Source: Paraliobacillus sp044383835 (GTDB lineage: Bacteria; Bacillota; Bacilli; Bacillales; Amphibacillaceae). Taken from it: a DNA stretch of 64,000 bases. The translations under genes and the position numbers were made by a program. Location: contig NZ_JBISEP010000012.1 of NCBI RefSeq assembly GCF_044383835.1, forward strand, positions 1 to 64,000. Direction: 5' to 3'. Under the pieces are notes generated by a model that ran no database searches, was not told the origin of the DNA, and saw nothing but the letters and a program-made list of their open reading frames with translations. Positions 45,219 through 52,995 of this stretch are shown in pieces (positions within the stretch are counted from its first letter, which is position 1; every line of letters begins with the position of its first letter).

Positions 45219-45682
45219 GTGTGGGATTTATTGTAGGTGTGAAGGTGATAATATTTCATTTGTGGGTTTCCCTTGTCCAAAAAACGAATATGCTTTGTGA
45301 TATTGCTCTCCATATGAAGTGAATATCAAGTATTTATTAATTGATAAACAAGAAGGGATGCCGGCTTATAGAGTTGATGTACTAAATGTGTAGAGGATTT
45401 GCTTTGTTAGAAGAGGAAGAAAGTAGGGGAAAGGGAAAGATGTTTCGATTTTTAATAGAAGCGCACATAACAATGAATAGAATCGAAGACAATTTGAATT
45501 CCCAAAATTTCATTTATTAAGCGGAGTAAGAATTGGAAAATAAATTATCGAATAATTTGTATGGGAGATTGTCTTCAATACGCAGATAGATCTTTTAAAC
45601 CAACGTGGTTGTTAAGAAGAGATTGTTTTAATGAGGACGATTTGCCTTCGAATGATGATTTACTAGTTACATCCATATCTTA
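45219..45682 (+). pseudogene. Gene-like remnants, possibly a solute-binding protein C-terminus
   Basis: No intact gene. Broken reading frames give CEGDNISFVGFPCP, then SPYEVNIKYLLIDKQEG, and later KPTWLLRRDCFNEDDL, in shifted frames with stops between. The order (FVGFP, then a sugar-pocket-like stretch, then a P-W-L-L-R-R-D-x-F region) recalls the C-terminal part of large family-1 solute-binding proteins. It could equally be unrelated decayed DNA. The last frame ends just before the GH13 ribosome site AGGAGGAG. Confidence 0.3.
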
Positions 45683-45698
45683 GGAAGGAGGAGAATTA

Positions 45699-47351
45699 AT
45701 GAAACAAAAATGGTGGCATGATAGTGTGATTTATCAAATTTACCCTCGTAGCTTTCAAGATTCCAATGGTGATGGGATTGGAGATTTAACAGGAATTATA
45801 TCAAGATTAGACTATTTAAAAGAATTAGGTGTAGACCTTGTTTGGTTATGTCCTGTGTATGCTTCACCAAATGATGACAATGGTTACGATATCAGTGATT
45901 ATTATGAAATTAATCCGGAATACGGGACAATCGCTGACATGGAAAAGTTAATTGCAGAAGCTAAAAAGCGCGGTATTGGAATTATGATGGATATTGTCGC
46001 TAATCATACTTCAGACGAACACCCATGGTTTATAGAAGCGTGTAAAAATGAGCAAAGTAAATATAGAAATTTTTATATTTTCCGTGATGGAAAAAACGGA
46101 GCACCTCCAAGTGATCTTTCATCGGTATTTAGTGGAAGTGCTTGGGAATATAGTGATGAAGCAGGTCAATATTATTTACACTTGTTTAGTAAAAAGCAAC
46201 CTGACTTAAATTGGCATAACCCGGAGGTTCGTCAGGCAATGTATGAGGTGCTAAGGTTTTGGATTAAAAAAGGAATCAAAGGTTTTCGTTTTGATGTAAT
46301 TGATTTAATAGCTAAAGAAATTGATAGAGGGATTATTAGTAATGGTCCACTTCTTCATGACTATGTTCAGGAAATGTATAATGAGGCGTTAAAACATATG
46401 GATGTAGTTACAGTTGGAGAGGCGAATAATGCTGATTTAGAGCAAGCATTATTATTTTCTGGAGAGGATCGAGAAGAATTAAACATGGTCTTTTCATTTG
46501 AACATATTGCTCTTGATGAAGTCATAGGTAAACAAAAGTGGGATTTAAAGTCTCTTGAAGTAGCAGATTTAAAACGTGTTTTTTCCAAAATGCAAAACGG
46601 ATTAGCTGGAAAAGGATGGAACGGTTTATTTTGGAATAATCACGATCAACCACGTGTTGTTACAAGATGGGGTGACGATCAAAAGTATCGATATGAAAGT
46701 GCGACGATGCTAGCAACACTACTTCATCTTTTACAAGGCACACCGTATATTTACCAAGGTGAGGAAATAGGTATGACTGGTATTCGTTTTCCTTCACTTG
46801 ATTCATATAAGGATATTGAAACACATAATATGTATCAGGATCGTATTGCAAAAGGGTATCCACATGATGAGATCATGGAGTCTATCTATGTGAAAGGAAG
46901 AGATAATTCGCGTACACCGATGCAATGGGATTGTTCAGCACGCGCTGGCTTTACTACTGCAATACCTTGGATCGAAGTAAACCCAAATTATAAAAAAATA
47001 AATGTTGAAGTTGATAGGAATGCTGAACGTTCTATATATCGTTATTATCAACGATTAATTCAGCTACGCAAAAACAATAGAATCATTGTGAAAGGAGAAT
47101 ATCAACTTCTAGAAACATCGAATGATATTTACGCATATACACGTAACTTAGATGAGGAGACATGGTATGTGTTATGTAATTTCACAGATAAACAAGTGAA
47201 CTGTAGTTACTTAAAACTTCTAGAGAAAGGTGAAGTGGTTATGCATAACTATTTTCCACCTAGCTGCAACCAAGTACTGCGCCCATATGAAGTGATGGTA
47301 TTGAAAGTGAAAAATAGAGAGGGAGATTACAATGGCAGTAATCAAATGTGA
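45699..47351 (+). CDS. GH13 alpha-glucosidase (oligo-1,6-glucosidase type)
   Basis: 550 residues, cytoplasmic. GH13 subfamily-31-like: WWHDSVIYQIYPRSFQDSNGDGIGDL at the N-terminus, catalytic Asp199 (GFRFDVID), Glu241 (VGEANN) and Asp316 (NNHDQPR). The Val after the nucleophile (DVID) is typical of enzymes cutting alpha-1,6 bonds. It starts a unit with the esterase and anchored glucanase (20-nt overlap with the esterase). It is the only alpha-acting enzyme in a beta-glucan locus; it may process another sugar such as isomaltose or trehalose-phosphate-like substrates, or side chains. Confidence 0.9.
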   Translation: MKQKWWHDSVIYQIYPRSFQDSNGDGIGDLTGIISRLDYLKELGVDLVWLCPVYASPNDDNGYDISDYYEINPEYGTIADMEKLIAEAKKRGIGIMMDIVANHTSDEHPWFIEACKNEQSKYRNFYIFRDGKNGAPPSDLSSVFSGSAWEYSDEAGQYYLHLFSKKQPDLNWHNPEVRQAMYEVLRFWIKKGIKGFRFDVIDLIAKEIDRGIISNGPLLHDYVQEMYNEALKHMDVVTVGEANNADLEQALLFSGEDREELNMVFSFEHIALDEVIGKQKWDLKSLEVADLKRVFSKMQNGLAGKGWNGLFWNNHDQPRVVTRWGDDQKYRYESATMLATLLHLLQGTPYIYQGEEIGMTGIRFPSLDSYKDIETHNMYQDRIAKGYPHDEIMESIYVKGRDNSRTPMQWDCSARAGFTTAIPWIEVNPNYKKINVEVDRNAERSIYRYYQRLIQLRKNNRIIVKGEYQLLETSNDIYAYTRNLDEETWYVLCNFTDKQVNCSYLKLLEKGEVVMHNYFPPSCNQVLRPYEVMVLKVKNREGDYNGSNQM

Positions 47352-48102
47352 TTTTTTTTCAGAGGTACTATCAATATCCACGTCTATGACTGTTATTCTT
47401 CCGCAACCAAATCTAAACCAAGGAATCAGGGTGAAGAAGTATCCAACACTATATTTGTTACATGGTTTCAGTGATGACCATACGGCGTGGACTCGTCGTA
47501 CATCGATCGAACGCTATGTTGAAAATTTAGGTATAGCAGTTGTAATGCCGCAAGTAGATCATAGTTATTATACGGATATGGAATATGGGAAAAAGTATTG
47601 GACCTTTTTATCAGAAGAGCTACCACAAGTTGCCCAATCCTTTTTTCCATTATCAGATTTACGAGAAGAAAATTATGTTGCAGGACTTTCCATGGGTGGC
47701 TATGGTGCCTTAAAGTGGGCGTTAAGACAGCCGAATCGATTTGCAGCAGCAGCTAGCCTCTCAGGTGCATTAGATATAGTGAAGTGTCTTGAGAAATTTC
47801 CAGATGATAGAAAAAGGGGCTTTTATCATATTTTTGGTGATAAGGAGATAAAAGGAACTGAAAATGATTTGTTTTGGCTAATCGAGCAAGCTGATACATT
47901 AGACACGAAACCATTATTATACCAATGCTGTGGTACAGAGGATTTTTTATATGAGGATAACCTTCAATTCTATGAAAAAGTTAAAAAATCATCATTTGAT
48001 CTGACAATAGAGTTTAGTTCTGGGTCTCACGATTGGTTATATTGGGATGAAAAAATTCAAAATGTCTTAAAATGGCTACCAATCAAGCAAGGGGAAAAAT
48101 AA
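47332..48102 (+). CDS. Esterase D/CE1-like alpha/beta hydrolase
   Basis: 256 residues, no signal peptide. Alpha/beta hydrolase with YPTLYLLHGFSDDHTAW (oxyanion region), nucleophile Ser120 in GLSMGGYG, and likely acid and base in CGTEDFLYE and SGSHDWLYWD. It resembles the EstA/tributyrin esterase and S-formylglutathione hydrolase group. Beside glycosidases it may remove acyl groups (for example acetyl or succinyl) from imported oligosaccharides. It overlaps the GH13 gene and abuts the glucanase gene with one base between. Confidence 0.85.
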   Translation: MAVIKCDFFSEVLSISTSMTVILPQPNLNQGIRVKKYPTLYLLHGFSDDHTAWTRRTSIERYVENLGIAVVMPQVDHSYYTDMEYGKKYWTFLSEELPQVAQSFFPLSDLREENYVAGLSMGGYGALKWALRQPNRFAAAASLSGALDIVKCLEKFPDDRKRGFYHIFGDKEIKGTENDLFWLIEQADTLDTKPLLYQCCGTEDFLYEDNLQFYEKVKKSSFDLTIEFSSGSHDWLYWDEKIQNVLKWLPIKQGEK

Positions 48103-48103
48103 A

Positions 48104-49432
48104 ATGAAAAAAATAATAGCTCTAGGTGGATCATTGCTACTAATTGTAGTTGTTATATTTTTTATTTTTTATCAAAACAGTAGTGAATTTGATCAGGAAT
48201 TAAACGAAATTGCTGAAGATACCTACCGATTTTTTGAGAACTATACGGATCCTAATACTGGTTTAACAATTGATCGAGTGGACGTTGAAGCGCAAGTAAA
48301 AGAGTATAAACAAACATCTCCAACCAATATAGCGATGTACCTAGTTAGTACTGTTTCTGCAGTTGAATTAGAAATCATATCCAAAAAGGAAGCTGAGACT
48401 AAAATTCGTACTACATTAAATACGATGCAAGATATGAAAACGTGGAATGGACTTTACTACAATTGGTATTATACAAAAGATGGCTCTTTAATGACGGATT
48501 GGGGACAATTTATTTCTACCGTTGATAATGGTTGGTTAACAGCTAGTTTAGTTATCGTAGGGGAATATTTCCCGAGCTTAGCTAAAGTGACAGATCCACT
48601 TATTGAAAAGATGGATTATTCTCATCTATACGATCAGCAAGTTGGACAGTTTCGAGGCGGATATGACGTGGAAAAGAGAAAAGTGACAGATCATCATTAT
48701 GGACTACTTTATTCAGAAACGCGTTTAGCAAGCTATGTAGCAATAGGGAAAGGCGATGTGCCTAGTGAACACTGGTGGAAATTGGAACGGGCATTACCAG
48801 CGAAATTAGATTGGCAATCTCAAGAGCCGTCAGGTAAATATACAACATATGATAACTACAAACTGTTTCAAGGGTATTATGTTTACGATGAATTAAAGTA
48901 TGTTCCGAGTTGGGGTGGGAGCATGTTTGAAGCACTAATGCCTACGTTATTCATACATGAAAATAAATTAGGAACAGATGGATTAGGTCTTAATAATTTA
49001 CGGCATGTTCAAGGGCAAATAAAATTTGCAAACGAGAAGGGCTATGAAGTATGGGGATTCTCTCCTGCAGGTATTGTTGATGGCTATCATGAATTCGGAG
49101 TTCCTGTTCTTGGGGTGAAAGGCTATGCAGACAATGCCACGGTCACACCTCATGCATCGATTTTAGCTATAGAGCATGCTCCGGAAGAAGTTTTTAAAAA
49201 CTTAAATGAACTAGAAAAAATGGGCGCATATGGAGATTATGGGTTTTATGATTCCATAAATATCAACACTGGTGAAGTAGCTAAAAGTTATTTGTCACTG
49301 GATCAAGGGATGATTATGATAGCTTTAGTTAATTTCTTAGAAGATGAAGTAATAAGAGATACTTTTCATAATAGTATAATTGGGAAGAAGCCAGAGAGTT
49401 TATTGCGAGAGGAGTCCTTCGATATAAGATAA
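48104..49432 (+). CDS. Membrane-anchored PF10091 glucanase (GH144/GH189-like)
   Basis: 442 residues. An N-terminal hydrophobic anchor (about 4-24) places the enzyme outside the membrane. The rest is a PF10091 alpha6/alpha6 barrel: DTYRFFENYTDPNTGL, FISTVDNGWLTASL, SWGGSMFEALMPTLF, EVWGFSPAGIVDGYHEFGVP, VTPHASILAI, YGFYDSINI and SYLSLDQGMIMIALVN. The second half is like the glucanase/transglycosylase domain in cyclic beta-1,2-glucan synthases. It is a good candidate for the first, extracellular cut of beta-1,2-glucan, while the 35843 enzyme works inside. It is the last gene of the locus. Confidence 0.78.
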   Translation: MKKIIALGGSLLLIVVVIFFIFYQNSSEFDQELNEIAEDTYRFFENYTDPNTGLTIDRVDVEAQVKEYKQTSPTNIAMYLVSTVSAVELEIISKKEAETKIRTTLNTMQDMKTWNGLYYNWYYTKDGSLMTDWGQFISTVDNGWLTASLVIVGEYFPSLAKVTDPLIEKMDYSHLYDQQVGQFRGGYDVEKRKVTDHHYGLLYSETRLASYVAIGKGDVPSEHWWKLERALPAKLDWQSQEPSGKYTTYDNYKLFQGYYVYDELKYVPSWGGSMFEALMPTLFIHENKLGTDGLGLNNLRHVQGQIKFANEKGYEVWGFSPAGIVDGYHEFGVPVLGVKGYADNATVTPHASILAIEHAPEEVFKNLNELEKMGAYGDYGFYDSININTGEVAKSYLSLDQGMIMIALVNFLEDEVIRDTFHNSIIGKKPESLLREESFDIR

Positions 49433-49620
49433 TGAGTTAGAATCGTATTTCAGAAGGACTCGACAAGAATGTTATACGGATTTGGGCGGGAAATATGAAG
49501 GTAATCAAGGCGATAGTAAGAATTTAGAAGCCCTTTCACCAAATATCAAACTAAATGGTTTTAATTTTAATGAATTGGAAGATTTTAAACTAATTAGAAA
49601 AGAAAATGTAATGATTTAAT
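49433..49620 (+). other. Short coding-like remnant of unknown origin
   Basis: From about 49479 an open frame of some 45 codons reads DLGGKYEGNQGDSKN and then LSPNIKLNGFNF, with no start codon of its own. It looks like the C-terminal tail of a lost gene, not part of the glucan locus. I do not recognise the family. Confidence 0.3.
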
Positions 49621-49655
49621 TGAAGCAGCTGGGACATGACTAAAAGGTGATTATC

Positions 49656-49705
49656 AATAGACGAATTTTAATTCTAAAAAAAGAATTAAAATTCGTCTAT
49701 TTGTT
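49656..49705. terminator. Strong 20-bp-stem hairpin
   Basis: The arms 49656-49675 and 49682-49701 are fully complementary around an A6 loop, followed by a T-rich tract. It is a probable (possibly bidirectional) terminator closing the glucan locus region. Confidence 0.75.
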
Positions 49706-49720
49706 TGAAGTAAACATTTA

Positions 49721-49860
49721 GCTGTGGAAATACACGACACTCCTCGAAAATGAAGTGCAATTGTTTTCGTGCGATGTATTGCTGTCGAAGTAATCCTTGT
49801 CCTACAGGAACAGCACGAGCTGAAGCTGTTCCTGAGGAAAGGGAGTGCATTTCAACAGCG
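49721..49860. repeat. Bacillaceae-type intergenic repeat, degenerate
   Basis: The ends are inverted (GCTGTGGAAAT at 49721 against ATTTCAACAGC ending about 49859), and an internal stem pairs AGGAACAGC with GCTGTTCCT (49806-49833). The phrase GAACAGCACGAGCTGAAG and the GGAGTGCATTTCAACAGCG end match a dispersed hairpin repeat I know from Bacillus-group genomes. No coding capacity. Copy number elsewhere cannot be seen. Confidence 0.5.
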
Positions 49861-49987
49861 GCGTTTGTTCTGCTACATTAATATAAATGTTCGGCTTTTC
49901 TCTTGATGAATGTTGTTTTGTCCCTTCCTCATTTAACGTTTATTTAAAAATGAATAACTAAAAATTTTAATAATATTAAAATTTTAT

Positions 49988-50016
49988 TTGACATTGTTAA
50001 AAAACATGTTAAATTT
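49988..50016 (+). promoter_or_regulatory. Possible promoter of the DUF2089 gene
   Basis: TTGACA (49988-49993) is a perfect -35; the best -10 candidates (TAAATT near 50010) are weak or mis-spaced. Confidence 0.3.
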
Positions 50017-50049
50017 AATTTAGGAATAAAATAATAGAGGAGAAAGAAT

Positions 50050-50349
50050 ATGCATAAAAATGATGTTCCAAATTGGATTTTATCTTTGGAAAAGGAAGAC
50101 TTAGAGTTTATAAAAAAATTCGTAATCAATTCTGGCTCTTTAAAAGAAATAGCAAAACTTTATGATGTTTCATACCCAACTGTGAGAATTAAGTTGGACC
50201 GTTTGATTGAAAAAATAAAATTGCATGATGAAGTAGAAAATGAAGGATTTGTCCAATTTATAAAGCAACTTTCAATTGACGATCGGATTGAATTAGAAGA
50301 GGCAAAATTGATTATAGAAAAATATAAGCAAGAAAGGAAAGATTTATAA
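50050..50349 (+). CDS. DUF2089-family HTH protein
   Basis: 99 residues. N-terminal WILSLEKEDLEFIKKFVINSGSLKEIAKLYDVSYPTVRIKLDRLI is an HTH as in sigma-4-like and DUF2089 proteins; the C-terminus is helical. GAGGAG ribosome site. The next gene overlaps its stop by one base (TAATG), so it is co-transcribed with the small membrane proteins and probably regulates them or is regulated with them. Target unknown. Confidence 0.75.
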   Translation: MHKNDVPNWILSLEKEDLEFIKKFVINSGSLKEIAKLYDVSYPTVRIKLDRLIEKIKLHDEVENEGFVQFIKQLSIDDRIELEEAKLIIEKYKQERKDL

Positions 50350-50636
50350 TGTTTGGATTTGGTGATATTTATGATGTGTTAATCATTGCAGGTTGTTTAG
50401 GGGTGCAATATTTCCTTGCTACACGTAATAGTTTTTATTGGGGAGCAATTCTTCCGATAGCATTTCTTATTTGGAGAGGGTCTGTCATATTTACAACAGA
50501 AGGAAGAATATTATCGCACGTTTTAATCATGTTGCTTGGATTAGCTTTCCTTATAGGTCAATGGAATGCTGGTAGAAAATCCCTGAAAGAAAAACAGAAG
50601 CTAGAATTAGAGAAAATGGTTACCCGAGATTTATAA
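50349..50636 (+). CDS. Small membrane protein A, unknown function
   Basis: 95 residues, with about three hydrophobic segments (8-24, 30-48, 55-75) and a basic, helical cytoplasmic tail ending in LELEKMVTRDL. The same tail plan (ELEKMxxxDL) appears in the next gene, so they are paralogues. Translationally coupled to the DUF2089 gene. Confidence 0.7.
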   Translation: MFGFGDIYDVLIIAGCLGVQYFLATRNSFYWGAILPIAFLIWRGSVIFTTEGRILSHVLIMLLGLAFLIGQWNAGRKSLKEKQKLELEKMVTRDL

Positions 50637-50695
50637 TAAGTCATGTTAACTAGTAGATTCAGATGAAAATAATATATTGATTGGAGCCTATTAAT

Positions 50696-50971
50696 ATGGA
50701 GAAAATTATGTTTTTTAGCATTGCTATAGCAATATTAGTAGTACATAAAATATTAACATCGAGAAATCAAGTATGGTTAGGTAGTATTATACCAACTATT
50801 TATTTAGTCTCTGTCATCCTGTTGTTTAAAAAAACGGATGGTTCTCTTAACTTATTCCCGTTTGTCATTCTTTTTGTATTGATGATAGCGGATTGGGGAA
50901 TTGGTTATAACAATCGTAAAAAAAGATTGAAAAAAGAATTAGAGAAAATGCAATCACAAGATTTAAAATAA
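50696..50971 (+). CDS. Small membrane protein B, paralogue of A
   Basis: 91 residues, about three hydrophobic segments and a basic tail ending KELEKMQSQDLK. Both A and B share a loop with TRN/SRN before the second segment (TRNSFYWGAILP and SRNQVWLGSIIP). The ATG at 50696 has TTGGAG 9 nt upstream and is preferred over the in-frame TTG at 50681. Function unknown; DUF2089 neighbours of this sort in Bacillus often accompany small membrane proteins. Confidence 0.7.
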   Translation: MEKIMFFSIAIAILVVHKILTSRNQVWLGSIIPTIYLVSVILLFKKTDGSLNLFPFVILFVLMIADWGIGYNNRKKRLKKELEKMQSQDLK

Positions 50972-51062
50972 ATTGAAATAATAGGTGAATAAATGCCCCT
51001 TTTAAAAAATGGTTCTGTTAAAGTTTGTTGCATTACAGTATGTATTAGGTGAAATACTCAAG

Positions 51063-51087
51063 TCTCATCAGATGATGGGATTTTTTT
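51063..51087 (+). terminator. Terminator after the DUF2089 operon
   Basis: TCTCATC (51063-51069) and GATGGGA (51074-51080, one G-T pair) with loop AGAT, followed by seven T. Confidence 0.8.
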
Positions 51088-51155
51088 ACGCATGTAATTA
51101 CTAAAAACTTATATTCTATATATGCGAATGGAGTAATACAATAAATTTATGACGC

Positions 51156-51232
51156 AAATCGTAATAATTACTGTTTACAAAATAAAAACAATCTATTATA
51201 ATGAAAAAAACAAAACGTAATAGTTACGATTT
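51156..51232 (+). promoter_or_regulatory. Promoter with two Zur boxes
   Basis: Box 1 at 51156-51176 (left half AAATCGTAATAATTAC) and box 2 at 51212-51232 (ending AGTTACGATTT) fit the Bacillus Zur consensus TCGTAATNATTACGA with small departures. The promoter TTTACA (51174-51179), 17 nt, TATAAT (51197-51202) lies between, with box 1 touching the -35 and box 2 just after the start point. Zinc-loaded Zur would repress the operon. Confidence 0.85.
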
Positions 51233-51298
51233 GATCTGCGTAAATATTTTTTAAAATGTAAATCGAAAAGATTATTATTTGAGAGGAGGTGTCGTTCA

Positions 51299-51568
51299 AT
51301 GGCTAAGAAATCTAAAGTGGTCAAAGAGAAAAAACGCGAAGAAATGGTAGGTCGATATGCGAAGATTAGAACGGAATGTAAGGCAAAAAGAGATTATGAA
51401 GCAATTCGAAAGTTACCAAAAGACGCCTCGCCAACGCGATTAACGAATCGGTGTGAAATAACTGGAAGGCCCAGAGGATATATGCGGAAATTTAAAATGT
51501 CACGAATTGCGTTCAAGGAATATGCGAACAAAGGACAATTACCTGGGATTAGAAAAGCAAGCTGGTAA
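51299..51568 (+). CDS. rpsN: Ribosomal protein S14, zinc-independent paralogue
   Basis: 89 residues, the longer S14 form without the zinc-binding CxxC pairs (only Cys27 and Cys52 remain). Conserved end: NRCEITGRPRGYMRKFKMSR, then LPGIRKASW. In Bacillus this form (RpsNB/YhzA) replaces the zinc S14 during zinc shortage and is under Zur. Here the two Zur boxes upstream and the zinc-binding lipoprotein downstream (40 nt) support the same role. Confidence 0.93.
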   Translation: MAKKSKVVKEKKREEMVGRYAKIRTECKAKRDYEAIRKLPKDASPTRLTNRCEITGRPRGYMRKFKMSRIAFKEYANKGQLPGIRKASW

Positions 51569-51607
51569 TTGGCACGTTACTGCTAATACAAGTAAAGGAT
51601 GAGGAAT

Positions 51608-52621
51608 ATGAAAAAAGAACGATTGATTATTGGAATGTTTAGTTTAATTGTGATTTTAATCTTAGGGGCTTGTGGTTCATCAAAAACGTCAGAAGAAAAA
51701 GCTGCAAATAATGAGGCATCAAATACTAATAATGAAGAGGTATTGAAGATTTATACAACCTTATATCCAATCGAGTACTTTGTAGAACAGATTGGAGCTG
51801 ACTATGTAAAGGTTGAATCCATTTTGCCATTAGGAGCAGATGCTCATACATATGAGCCAACTTCAAAAACCATGGTTGATATTGCAGAAGCAGATGCATT
51901 TATATACAATGGTGCAGATATGGAATCTTATGCAGCCACTATTGAGGAAGCGCTTGAAGCTGAAGGTGTTTCTATTTTAGAAGCGGCAAAAGATGTGGCT
52001 TTATTGGATCATGTACATGATCATGAAGATGAAGAGGCCAGTCATGATCACAATGAGAATCCAGAGCAAACAGCAGAAGGGAATCACGATCACGGGGACA
52101 AAGATCCACATGTATGGTTAGATCCAATTCGTTGTATTTCACTAGCAGAAAACATTAAAGATCTTTTAGTTGAGTTAATGCCAGAAGCAAGGGAAGAATT
52201 TGAAGCAAATTTTTCAGATTTACAAACAAAGCTAGAAAAATTAGATCGTGATTTTCATGAGAAATTGGAGCAAACCCCAAGAAATGAAGTTCTGGTAACG
52301 CATGCAGCTTATGGTTATTGGGAAGAGGCTTATGGTATCGAACAACTTGCCATTTCCGGCTTATCTTCTTCTAACGAGCCATCTCAGAAACAATTAGAAC
52401 AAGTTATCGATACGGTAAAGGAACATCATATTCGTTATTTGTTGTTTGAACAAAATGTGGAGCCAAAAGTAGCAAGCGTAATTCAAGATGAAACAGGTGT
52501 TGATTCTTTATATATCCATAATTTATCTACTTTAACAGAAGAAGATGTAAAAAATGATGAGGATTATTTCACTTTGATGAATAGAAATCTTGATACGCTT
52601 ATAGAAGCATTGAGAGAATAG
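51608..52621 (+). CDS. znuA: Zinc-binding lipoprotein, ZnuA/AdcA-type ABC solute-binding protein
   Basis: 337 residues. Lipobox LGAC at the signal peptide end, a linker, then the cluster A-1 metal-binding fold: KIYTTLYPIEYF, Zn ligands His (ADAHTYEP), His/Asp in DPHVWLDP, His in VTHAAYGYW and a late Glu/Asp region. A His/Asp-rich loop (about residues 135-165; HDHEDEE, HDHNEN, NHDHGD) is typical for zinc collectors. The ATG at 51608 has AAGGATGAGG upstream. No permease or ATPase genes follow, so it must use the main znu/adc transporter elsewhere. Operon with rpsN under Zur. Confidence 0.9.
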   Translation: MKKERLIIGMFSLIVILILGACGSSKTSEEKAANNEASNTNNEEVLKIYTTLYPIEYFVEQIGADYVKVESILPLGADAHTYEPTSKTMVDIAEADAFIYNGADMESYAATIEEALEAEGVSILEAAKDVALLDHVHDHEDEEASHDHNENPEQTAEGNHDHGDKDPHVWLDPIRCISLAENIKDLLVELMPEAREEFEANFSDLQTKLEKLDRDFHEKLEQTPRNEVLVTHAAYGYWEEAYGIEQLAISGLSSSNEPSQKQLEQVIDTVKEHHIRYLLFEQNVEPKVASVIQDETGVDSLYIHNLSTLTEEDVKNDEDYFTLMNRNLDTLIEALRE

Positions 52622-52727
52622 TGATATTTGCAGGGGCATATGATTAAAATAGTTTAATCTTTTCCTATGTAAAACAGAAAGTGACTGTGAAATGGAACGG
52701 CAGGTAGTGCATAAGAAATATTCTATC

Positions 52728-52756
52728 TTGACAAACCAGCACCATCTTGAGATAAT
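52728..52756 (+). promoter_or_regulatory. Sigma-A promoter of codBA
   Basis: TTGACA (52728-52733), 17 nt, GATAAT (52751-52756), upstream of the PyrR leader. Confidence 0.75.
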
Positions 52757-52787
52757 TAGTCCAATTAAATATTGGTACCTTTAATTC

Positions 52788-52905
52788 AGTCCCGTGAGGC
52801 TGACAAGGAAAACGGATTTGGAAATAGACGACAGATGTGTGTGTGCTACATACATGTGTATCTAATTTCAAAAGCTTCTTGTCAGTCGGGCAGGAAGCTT
52901 TTTTT
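52788..52905 (+). promoter_or_regulatory. PyrR-binding attenuator before codBA
   Basis: AGTCCCGTGAGGCT (52788-52801) matches the PyrR-binding loop consensus (ARUCCNGNGAGGYU). CTGACAAG at 52800-52807 can pair with CTTGTCAG at 52878-52885 to form an antiterminator, which excludes the terminator AAAGCTTC/GAAGCTTT (52871-52878 and 52894-52901) followed by TTTTTT. UMP-bound PyrR would stabilise the first hairpin and cause termination. So cytosine uptake and deamination are shut off when pyrimidines are plentiful. Confidence 0.88.
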
Positions 52906-52995
52906 AATGAGAAAATGGTAGAACGTGTATTCTATTCAATTATTAAAAAACCTGCTCGGCGCTGGTACCAGTAACCAGTCAAGGAGGAAAATAGA

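Noticed and set aside
45118..45300. 60-codon open frame overlapping the GH94 stop
   Set aside because: It crosses the GH94 terminator; its tail (NISFVGFPCP) belongs to the remnant region, not to an intact gene.
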